Assembly: GCA_028697715.1 (NCBI GenBank)
Contig: JAQVDS010000011.1
Location: 1-64,000, forward strand
Direction: 5' to 3'
Source: Acidithiobacillus sp.
GTDB taxonomy: Bacteria > Pseudomonadota > Gammaproteobacteria > Acidithiobacillales > Acidithiobacillaceae
DNA length: 64,000 nucleotides
Of the stretch, positions 57,152-64,000 are shown one piece after another (the stretch's first letter is position 1; each line of letters begins with the position of its first letter). A program made the position numbers and the translations under genes. Below the pieces are notes generated by a model. It had not been told where the DNA came from and did not search any database. It worked only from the letters and a program-made list of their open reading frames with translations.

Positions 57152-59422
57152 TCAGCATGCCAGGCGCACCGCAATTCCTTTGGAAGCGGGCGTTTTCGAG
57201 AGCTTGTCGTGCTCCGAGATGGGAATCAGCGGGTTCAGCTCGGGATAATACCCGGCAACGGTACCGCGCGGGATCTCGAAAGATACGAGCTCCAGACCGT
57301 CCACCCGACGCTCTACCTCATCCGCCGCGTCACCGAGCAGCGATACCTTTTGTCCCGGACGCAGACCGGCATCGGCGATATCCGCGGCGTTCATGAGGAG
57401 CACATCGCGCGTACCCTCGATGCCGCGGAAGCGATCGGAATAGCCGTAGACCGTGGTATTGAACTGATCATTGGAGCGCAGGGTGATGAGCCGGTAGCGC
57501 CCCGGTGCATCGGCAAAATCCAGGGCATTGAGGCGTTCCGGCAGAGTAAATTCGGCCTTACCGCTGGGAGTTTTCCAGACCCGCTCGCGCGCCGCGTTGA
57601 CTCGCCAAAAACCTCCGGGCTTCTGAATCCGGGCGTTGAAATCATGGAAATCCTCTGGGTAGGTAGCCGCGATCAGGTCGCGTACCTGGCCGTAGTCTGC
57701 TTGCCAGTCGTCCCAGCGCAGCTTGGGATTGGGGTCCAGGGTCGCCTTGGCAATCCCCGCCACAATCGCCAGCTCCGAGCGCAGCTGCGGCGAGGCCGGT
57801 TCGCGGTGCCCGATGGATGGGTGGATCATGGAGAAGCTGTCTTCAATGGTCACGGTTTGATTGCCCGTCGCCTGCTTGTCGATCTCCACGCGCGACAGGC
57901 AGGGGAGGATGTAAGATTCCTTGCCGGGGTACAAATGGCTGCGGTTGAGTTTGGTCGATACCGTCACCGTCAGCTGCTGCTGTGGCCAGACCTCTTGCAA
58001 GCGGGCGATATCAGGCATTGCCCGGAGCAGATTGCCGCCGAGGCTGATCGTGGCCGCCACCTCGCCGCGTAGCAGCGCCTCGCCAACCTCGACAATGTGC
58101 ATGCCGTCCTTCTGCGGCGGTTCAAAGTCGAAGAGGGCGCGCAGCTTGTCCATGGGAACGAGCACCGCCTTTTCCGCGATGCCCACCGTGCGTTGCCCCT
58201 GCACATTGGAGTGCCCGCGCACTGGACAACAACCGGCACCGGGGCGACCGATATTGCCGCGCAGCAAAAGAAAATTAACCAGCATGCCGACGTTCGTCGA
58301 ACCATGTACCTGCTGCGTCAATCCCATGCCGTATACGCCAATCACCCGTTCGGCAGCCATGTAGACCGCTGCCGCTGCGCGCAGAGCGTCCTCGCTCAAG
58401 CCGGTCTCCGCACAGATGGCCGCCCAGGATGTCGCCCGCAAAAAATCGAAAAAATCCTCGAAGCCATGGGTATGCTCGGCCAGGAACGCATGATCGATGA
58501 CCGTACCACCCTGGGTTTCATCGGCCTCCAGGACCGCCTTGCACAGGCCAGTGAGGGCAGCGATATCGGAACCGGCACGCAATTGATGATATTGATCGGA
58601 GATTTGCGTCTCGTGGCCACTGAGCATATCCGACACGCTACTGGGATCGACGAACGCCACCAGACCCTGTTCCCGCACCGGGTTGAAGGTGATGACCTTG
58701 GCCCCGCGCTTTTTGGCATCCTTGAGGGGATGCAGAAAACGGGGCGAGTTCACGCCCGGATTCTGACCAAAGAAAAAGAAGCAGTCAGCCTCGGCCAGAT
58801 CTTCCCAGATTATCGTGCCCACCGGCGAGCCAATGACGCGCTTGAGACCAACGCTGGTGGTCTCGTGACACATATTGGAGCTTTGCGGCAGATTGTTGTT
58901 GCCATACACGCGGGCCAGTAAGGCGTAGAGGTAGGAGGCTTCCAGACCGGCGTGCCCCGAGGCGTAGAATACCACCTGTTTTCTGGGCAGACGGCGCAGG
59001 GTCAGACCGATGGCAGAATAGGCCTCGTCCCAGGAGACCTCGACATAGCGATCCTGCTCGCGATCGTAACGCAGCGGCGCCGTGAGGCGTCCGGTCTTTT
59101 CGAGTTGGTGGTCGGACCAGTCACGCAGCTCGGTGACGGTATGCGAATCCCAGAATCTGGGCGTGCAGCGTGCCGAGGTGGTGTCCCAGAGGATCGCCTT
59201 GGCGCCATTCTCACAGAATTCGAAGGGATGGTAATTGACCGGCTTGGGCCAAGCGCAGGAGGTACACATACTGCCGCCGGGCTTGTTGAGACGTGCCAGG
59301 GTCTCCAGCGCCGCGGGGGTGGCCCAACTCTCGCCGTAGATATGTACGATACCCTCTACCGATCCCCAGCCACCCGCCGGTGGCTTGGGAAGATTCACCT
59401 GGGATTTCTTTTCCACTGCCAT
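57152..59422 (-). CDS. FdhF/YdeP-type molybdopterin oxidoreductase
   Basis: A 756-residue molybdopterin enzyme of the formate dehydrogenase-like YdeP group, in which E. coli YdeP supports acid resistance. Visible are CTSC (Cys52/Cys55) with Cys69, a possible iron-sulfur site, the family ILWDTTSARCTPRF, FFFGQNPGVNSPRFLHPL, and a C-terminal cofactor-binding domain with RLITLRSNDQFNTTVYGY. No in-frame UGA selenocysteine occurs. The Cys in SNMCHETT could be near the metal. No electron-transfer subunit adjoins it, so its substrate is unknown. Confidence 0.85.
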   Translation of the reverse strand: MAVEKKSQVNLPKPPAGGWGSVEGIVHIYGESWATPAALETLARLNKPGGSMCTSCAWPKPVNYHPFEFCENGAKAILWDTTSARCTPRFWDSHTVTELRDWSDHQLEKTGRLTAPLRYDREQDRYVEVSWDEAYSAIGLTLRRLPRKQVVFYASGHAGLEASYLYALLARVYGNNNLPQSSNMCHETTSVGLKRVIGSPVGTIIWEDLAEADCFFFFGQNPGVNSPRFLHPLKDAKKRGAKVITFNPVREQGLVAFVDPSSVSDMLSGHETQISDQYHQLRAGSDIAALTGLCKAVLEADETQGGTVIDHAFLAEHTHGFEDFFDFLRATSWAAICAETGLSEDALRAAAAVYMAAERVIGVYGMGLTQQVHGSTNVGMLVNFLLLRGNIGRPGAGCCPVRGHSNVQGQRTVGIAEKAVLVPMDKLRALFDFEPPQKDGMHIVEVGEALLRGEVAATISLGGNLLRAMPDIARLQEVWPQQQLTVTVSTKLNRSHLYPGKESYILPCLSRVEIDKQATGNQTVTIEDSFSMIHPSIGHREPASPQLRSELAIVAGIAKATLDPNPKLRWDDWQADYGQVRDLIAATYPEDFHDFNARIQKPGGFWRVNAARERVWKTPSGKAEFTLPERLNALDFADAPGRYRLITLRSNDQFNTTVYGYSDRFRGIEGTRDVLLMNAADIADAGLRPGQKVSLLGDAADEVERRVDGLELVSFEIPRGTVAGYYPELNPLIPISEHDKLSKTPASKGIAVRLAC

Positions 59423-59523
59423 TCTCCCGATTTTGTCTAGACTTTCAGTATAGAGAAGCGGAGAGGATTACGCTGGCCCGCGAGACATATAATTATTCTC
59501 TAATCGTACTTTGTTTAAAAAAC

Positions 59524-61020
59524 CTAAGAATCTGGATGCTCGGCATCCGTGGTCACAGGTAAAGGTGCGCCCTCAGAGGCTAATACCGTCGCCACATCGC
59601 GCGGATAGGTGAACGCCGCGAAAACCATGGCGAGGCCGGCAATCAAGAGAAGAATCAGCAAAAGCAGAAAGGCATGCCCGAGGGCCTCGGCGCCTTGCCC
59701 ATCGCTTTTCTGAAAATATCCAACCAAAAGCCCAATCATCAGCGGCGCCAAACCCACCAGAGTATAGCGCACCAGATTGCGTACACTTTCTGCTCGCCCC
59801 CACAAGCGGGAGTGCATGATATCGAGACGCGCGGCATCCAGAGTTGGATTGGTAGCGCCCAAAAACAAGGCCGCCAGAAAAAAACAAGGCGCCGCCACCC
59901 AGACGCTGGGCAGCAGGAAGGCCGGCAGAAAGGCCAGCACCGTCAGAAAGAAGGACCCCGCTGCCACCCACACCCGTGCCGCGACAATGTGCCGGTGCAA
60001 CAATCGATCTGCGAGCCAGCCACTGAGCAAAACTCCGAAGATTCCGCCACTGCCTAGCCCCATGAACAGGATGCTGGCGGTATCGGCGGGGAGATCGAAG
60101 CGCTGCATAAGATAGAGATCGGCAAACACCAAAAGTCCGGTGAAATAAAAATAACTGGCCGACGAGCCGAGAACGAGAATGATGTTGGTACGAATGGTGA
60201 CGATGTAGCGCACCGCCCGTGTCCACGGCCAGCAGGTCGGATCCTCGTGCATCACCCGGTCGGGGTATGGCGAAATCGCCATCCGACGAATCAGATCGGC
60301 AACCTTGTGGGAACGCGCTGGGGCGGAGTCAGAGCGCGAAAGGCTTGTGGAGCCGGTGGCAATTTTCTCCATCGTATTGCGTTGCGGCTCCCGCAGATAC
60401 CGTCGTATAACGACAACTCCCAATAATCCCAACAATGCCAGGCTCCAAAAAGCAAAACGCCAGCCCAGGAGGTCGGCGACGATACTCGCCACCAGCATCC
60501 CGATTCCGGCACCCAACAACTCACCACCTACAATCAGGCCAAAAATTCTGCCACGCTGAGAGGGCGGAAAGTAATCCCCGGTCAGGGAGGCGACCACCGC
60601 GCCGACGGAGATACCGCTGGCACCGACCACGATCTGCGCCAGCAAGAGCTCCAGATAACCGGGAATGAAGCCGCTGGCAGCCATACCCAGTGCCCAGCTG
60701 CCAGCAAAAATGGCCAGGAGATGCACGCGCTTTCGTCGATCCACCCAGATCCCAGCGATCAGGGTTAGTATCGCGCCAGAGAGCGAGGCTACCGTACCCA
60801 CCAGACCAAATCGCGCGTCGCTGATGTGTAATGTGGCCTCCAGTGCATGGGCCAACGCCCCAAGCGCTGCGAGGTTTGCCGATGCCACTCCCAATACCGC
60901 GGCGAGTATTACCACTACCCGGGCACGATTGGGCAGATGTTGCGAAAAACGATATTCGAGATGCTCGTATTCGGAACAGAGCCAATGTTCCAGGTTGACG
61001 AGATTTTCCCTGTTGATCAT
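59524..61020 (-). CDS. MFS transporter
   Basis: A 498-residue, ~12-helix major facilitator. The loop after helix 2 has GIWVDRRKRVHLL, and the matching second-half loop has GWLADRLLHRH. A hydrophilic ~35-residue N terminus and long central loop are notable. The frame continues upstream as a shadow of copA. I chose the ATG at 61020; no Shine-Dalgarno is visible. TATACT lies six bases before it, which suggests a leaderless transcript. Substrate unknown. It is divergent from copA. Confidence 0.78.
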   Translation of the reverse strand: MINRENLVNLEHWLCSEYEHLEYRFSQHLPNRARVVVILAAVLGVASANLAALGALAHALEATLHISDARFGLVGTVASLSGAILTLIAGIWVDRRKRVHLLAIFAGSWALGMAASGFIPGYLELLLAQIVVGASGISVGAVVASLTGDYFPPSQRGRIFGLIVGGELLGAGIGMLVASIVADLLGWRFAFWSLALLGLLGVVVIRRYLREPQRNTMEKIATGSTSLSRSDSAPARSHKVADLIRRMAISPYPDRVMHEDPTCWPWTRAVRYIVTIRTNIILVLGSSASYFYFTGLLVFADLYLMQRFDLPADTASILFMGLGSGGIFGVLLSGWLADRLLHRHIVAARVWVAAGSFFLTVLAFLPAFLLPSVWVAAPCFFLAALFLGATNPTLDAARLDIMHSRLWGRAESVRNLVRYTLVGLAPLMIGLLVGYFQKSDGQGAEALGHAFLLLLILLLIAGLAMVFAAFTYPRDVATVLASEGAPLPVTTDAEHPDS

Positions 61021-61054
61021 AGAGGTAGTATAAGCGAAAAGAGAATAGACGGCC

Positions 61055-61086
61055 TTGACCTTACAAGCCAGTAAAGGGTTTATCCT
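61055..61086 (+). promoter_or_regulatory. copA promoter with CueR/MerR-like site
   Basis: TTGACC (61055-61060) and TATCCT (61081-61086) are separated by 20 bases, a stretched spacer typical of MerR-family promoters. The imperfect dyad ACCTTAC...GTAAAGGGT (61058-61079) fills the spacer and resembles the copA operators of CueR. The start ATG lies at 61093, about where transcription should begin. Confidence 0.6.
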
Positions 61087-61092
61087 GTAATC

Positions 61093-63567
61093 ATGAACAG
61101 CACATTGACACCCGAATCCATCGATAAGAAGATCGCGCGCACCCCGAGCACCCAGCGCCTGCGCGTGGGGGTAACGGGCATGACCTGTGCCTCCTGCAGC
61201 AGCCGGGTGGAACGGGCCTTGAACAAGGTGGCGGGGGTGGAAGCGAGCGTCAACCTGGCGACGGAAACGGCGGAGATCCAGTTTGATCCGGCGCAAACGC
61301 CCGTCGCCACCGTCGTTGCCGCTATCGAAAAGGCTGGCTACGGCGCCCTCAGCGCCGAAGCGCAATTGGCCGTGGAGGGGATGACCTGTGCATCCTGTAG
61401 CAGCCGGGTGGAGCGTACCCTGCGCCGTCTGCCCGGGGTGCTCGAAGCTGGCGTAAACTTGGCAACGGAGCGCGCGCAGGTCCGCTACCTGCCAAGCAGC
61501 ATCACCGTCGACGAGATGATAGCCGCCATCCAGGCAGCGGGCTACGGCGCCAGAAACCTGGACCACAGCGAGGAGGCGGAGGAAGGCGACCACAAGGCCG
61601 CCCTCCTGCATGCCATGGGCCGTGATGTGGTCCTCGCTATCAGTTTCGCCCTCATCGTTCTTCTTCTGGCGATGGGATCGGCATTTTCGCCCGCTTTTGC
61701 CGCCTGGCTACAGACTAACGCGCCACTGCCCAAATTTTGGGAGGGTGTGCAGTTTATTCTGGCAAGTATCGTGCTGTTCTGGCCCGGACGGCGTTTTTTC
61801 CGCCCTGGTTGGATTGCCTATCGTCACCTATCCCCCGACATGAATTCCCTCGTCGCCACCGGTACCGGCGCGGCCTGGCTCTATAGCAGCCTGGTGCTTT
61901 TTGTCCCCTTCGTCTTTCCCGCCAGTGCTCGTCATCTCTATTTCGACTCCGCGGCCGTGGTCATCGCCGCCGTATTGCTCGGCAAATATCTGGAAGAGGT
62001 CGCCAAGGGACGCAGCTCGGCGGCCATCCGCGCCTTGTTGCAACTGCAGACGAAAACTGCGCGACGCATCGATGCGCAAGGGCAGGAAGAGGAAGTGTCC
62101 GTTACCCAATTGCGTCTCGGCGATCATCTCCTGGTGCGACCCGGAGAGCGTATTCCGGCGGATGGCCGGGTGCTGGAGGGCAGCGCCCATGTCGATGAAG
62201 CAATGCTGAGCGGTGAACCGATTCCGCAAAAACGCGAAGCGGGCGCCGAGGTCTTTGCCGGCACCTTCTGCCAGGATGGACGCCTGCGCATCGAGGTCAC
62301 GCGCTTGGGGAAAGACTCGGTGCTGGCGCAGATCATTGCCCTGGTGGAGTCCGCGCAGAGCGGCAAGTTGCCCATCCAGGGTCTCGCGGACCGGGTGATC
62401 CGCATCTTTTCCCCGCTGGTTCTCGCCATCGCCTTGTTGAGCTTTCTGTTCTGGTCGCTCTACAGCGCCAACGTCAGTCTGGCATTGGCCACGGCCGTGG
62501 CCGTGCTGGTGGTTGCCTGCCCCTGCGCCATGGGTCTTGCCACACCAGCCGCCATCATGGTAGGCACCGGGCGCGCTGCTGAACTGGGGGTCCTCTTTCG
62601 CAAGGGCAGTGCCCTGGAGATGCTCGCCGGAGTCGACACGGTATTGTTCGACAAAACCGGTACCGTCACCCGCGGACGCCCGACCCTGGTCGCTCGCGGT
62701 GGTGCCCAGGAAGCGCTGGCGATTGCGGCGGCGGTCGAGCGCGATTCGGAACACCCCATCGCCCGCGCCATTGTCGATGCGGCACCCGCGCCTTCCCAGC
62801 CGGTTGAGAATTTCCGGGTCGTGCCTGGGCAAGGCGTCGAAGGGCAGTTGGCTGGCACCCAGGTGCGGGTGGGTACCCAGGAGTTTCTGGAGCAGCAGAA
62901 TATCGCCATCCCCGAGGACGACGAACTGCGTATCCAGGAAGCGGCCGGTGCGACTATCGTCTTTGTCGCTCAGGGCAATGCGTATCTGGGGTGGCTGGCG
63001 GTAGCCGATGCCTTACGGGTCGAAGCGCCAGAAGTCTGCACCGCGCTACGTCAGATGGGAATGAATCTAGCCCTGGTGACTGGCGACGGCGCGGCACCTG
63101 CGCGCCGGGTGGCGAAACAACTTGGCATCGAAGAGGTACATGCGCGGATCCTGCCGCAGGACAAGGCCAAGGTCGTCCAGAAGTATCAGGCCCGGGGTCG
63201 GCGGGTTGCCTTCATCGGCGACGGCATCAACGATGCCCCGGCCCTCGCCCAGGCGGATGTCGGGATTGCTCTGGCAAGCGGTACGGAAATCGCCATGGAG
63301 GCCGCCGACGTGACGCTGAGCCACCCCGACCTCGGCACCCTGGTCACCGCTCTACGGGCAGCTCGGCAAACCCTGGGGCGGATTCGCGGCAATCTTTTCT
63401 GGGCCTTCTTTTACAACATCCTCTTGATTCCTCTAGCAGCCGGAGTCTTTTTGCCCTGGGGACTGCAGCTCAACCCCATGCTCGCTGGGGTTGCCATGGG
63501 TTTTTCCTCGATCTTCGTGCTTGGCAACAGCCTGCGCCTGCGGCGCATCCGTGCCTTCGTCGCCTAG
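61093..63567 (+). CDS. copA: Copper-exporting P1B-type ATPase
   Basis: An 824-residue Cu(I) efflux pump. Two N-terminal metal-binding domains carry GMTCASC (Cys32/35 and Cys99/102). About eight membrane helices follow, with the transport motif CPC (Cys476 and Cys478), the phosphorylation motif DKTGT (Asp520), SEHPIA, and GDGINDAPALAQADVG. It protects the cytosol from copper. No clear ribosome site precedes the ATG. Its stop overlaps recJ tail to tail. Confidence 0.95.
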   Translation: MNSTLTPESIDKKIARTPSTQRLRVGVTGMTCASCSSRVERALNKVAGVEASVNLATETAEIQFDPAQTPVATVVAAIEKAGYGALSAEAQLAVEGMTCASCSSRVERTLRRLPGVLEAGVNLATERAQVRYLPSSITVDEMIAAIQAAGYGARNLDHSEEAEEGDHKAALLHAMGRDVVLAISFALIVLLLAMGSAFSPAFAAWLQTNAPLPKFWEGVQFILASIVLFWPGRRFFRPGWIAYRHLSPDMNSLVATGTGAAWLYSSLVLFVPFVFPASARHLYFDSAAVVIAAVLLGKYLEEVAKGRSSAAIRALLQLQTKTARRIDAQGQEEEVSVTQLRLGDHLLVRPGERIPADGRVLEGSAHVDEAMLSGEPIPQKREAGAEVFAGTFCQDGRLRIEVTRLGKDSVLAQIIALVESAQSGKLPIQGLADRVIRIFSPLVLAIALLSFLFWSLYSANVSLALATAVAVLVVACPCAMGLATPAAIMVGTGRAAELGVLFRKGSALEMLAGVDTVLFDKTGTVTRGRPTLVARGGAQEALAIAAAVERDSEHPIARAIVDAAPAPSQPVENFRVVPGQGVEGQLAGTQVRVGTQEFLEQQNIAIPEDDELRIQEAAGATIVFVAQGNAYLGWLAVADALRVEAPEVCTALRQMGMNLALVTGDGAAPARRVAKQLGIEEVHARILPQDKAKVVQKYQARGRRVAFIGDGINDAPALAQADVGIALASGTEIAMEAADVTLSHPDLGTLVTALRAARQTLGRIRGNLFWAFFYNILLIPLAAGVFLPWGLQLNPMLAGVAMGFSSIFVLGNSLRLRRIRAFVA

Positions 63568-64000
63568 CACGGCTCCGCATGGCGAATCTGCAGTTGCAGG
63601 CGCGATTCACCGCGCCAGTCGTTGCGCTCCAGGGCATAGGCGAAACGGACTTGCTGGCCAGCCTGCACGGGCCGCACGCCATCCTCACTGGCAAAGAACC
63701 AGATGGCGTCAAAATCCTCGCCGCCCATACGCAGCGCAAGCTTGAGGTGGCGGCCATCGCCCACCGACCGTAGACTGCTGATCGTCCCTTCCCCAACAAA
63801 GAGGGGTGCCTCCCACTGCCGCCCAAAGGGCTCCAACTCGCTGATTTCCAGCAACTGTTCCATGCTGGGCAGGGTCGGCATAGCGCCATCGGTCCAGATG
63901 CGCGGGCCGCGCGGTTCTTCTCCAAAATGCACCGCCGCTAACTCTGCCCAGGCGCTACGAAAGACATCCAGGGCGCTGCGCCGCAGGGTGACCCCCCCCG
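63564..64000 (-). CDS. recJ: Single-stranded-DNA exonuclease RecJ, C-terminal part
   Basis: The gene enters from beyond the right end. The visible ~145 residues match the RecJ C-terminal OB-fold region (GVTLRRSALDVFRSAWAELAA, LEPFGRQWEAPLF). The catalytic DHH/DHHA1 domains lie outside the window. The protein acts in recombination repair. It stops at TAG, overlapping copA by 3 bases. Confidence 0.8.
   Translation of the reverse strand, partial: GGVTLRRSALDVFRSAWAELAAVHFGEEPRGPRIWTDGAMPTLPSMEQLLEISELEPFGRQWEAPLFVGEGTISSLRSVGDGRHLKLALRMGGEDFDAIWFFASEDGVRPVQAGQQVRFAYALERNDWRGESRLQLQIRHAEPC

Noticed and set aside
57152-59422. Selenocysteine-containing formate dehydrogenase
   Set aside because: There is no in-frame UGA, and motifs fit the YdeP group better than respiratory formate dehydrogenases.
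61021-61611. N-terminal extension of the MFS transporter by about 197 residues
   Set aside because: This part is antisense to the copA metal-binding domains and has no transporter similarity. The ATG at 61020 is better.
1-64000. CRISPR arrays, insertion sequences or rRNA
   Set aside because: No regularly spaced repeats, transposase genes or rRNA sequences were seen on reading through.

Overview
The window looks like chromosome of an autotrophic, acid- and metal-exposed bacterium close to Acidithiobacillus. This is inferred from gene content, with no database search. The supporting genes are a Calvin-cycle phosphoribulokinase, a rhodanese, a plasma-membrane type H+-ATPase, a YdeP-type oxidoreductase, a CopA copper pump with an OprC-type copper receptor, and a full Pel exopolysaccharide cluster. 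Genes are tightly packed, often with 4-base ATGA/GTGA overlaps, and GTG and TTG starts are common.

Layout. 1-51 is the 3' end of a tRNA-Arg, followed by about 0.6 kb without a convincing gene. 0.7-6.3 kb (+) holds a WbaP-type phosphoglycosyl transferase, an H+-pumping P-type ATPase and a flavin disulfide reductase-like protein. 6.3-7.5 kb (-) is a PatB/MalY C-S lyase. 7.8-21.5 kb (-) is the Pel region, read pelA, a three-gene pelB, pelC, pelD, pelE, pelF, pelG, a PelX-like epimerase, then the broken tail of a second epimerase gene. 21.6-26.1 kb (-) carries phosphoribulokinase and the activated methyl cycle (metK, an S-adenosylhomocysteine riboswitch, ahcY, metF). A probable adenosine kinase lies just beyond on the other strand.

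27.8-39.4 kb carries a rhodanese, glycogen phosphorylase, gpmI-envC-ctpA-DJ-1, a parvulin, and clpS-clpA. 39.4-47.4 kb (-) is an envelope block: comEC, exbB, exbD, a DUF374 acyltransferase, a divergent WaaA-like protein, lpxK, a Trm112-like protein, kdsB, ppa and a hypothetical gene. 48-52.5 kb (-) is prfB-lysS-lolC-lolD, with the classical programmed frameshift in prfB. 52.8-54.7 kb (-) is glutathione-dependent formaldehyde detoxification. 54.9-63.6 kb has the copper receptor, the YdeP-type oxidoreductase, an MFS transporter and CopA behind a MerR/CueR-like promoter. The window ends inside recJ.

How the parts work together. PelD has the RxxD c-di-GMP site, so Pel export should respond to c-di-GMP. 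PelX would supply UDP-GalNAc, PelF/G/D/E polymerise and move the polymer across the inner membrane, PelA trims and deacetylates it, and PelB/C export it. The most unusual feature is that PelB is divided into three consecutive proteins, each with its own targeting signal: an inner-membrane anchored TPR part, a secreted TPR part and an outer-membrane barrel. Other points of interest are altered or missing key residues in ComEC, LpxK and the WaaA-like protein, the epimerase remnant, and apparently leaderless divergent genes at the copA promoter.
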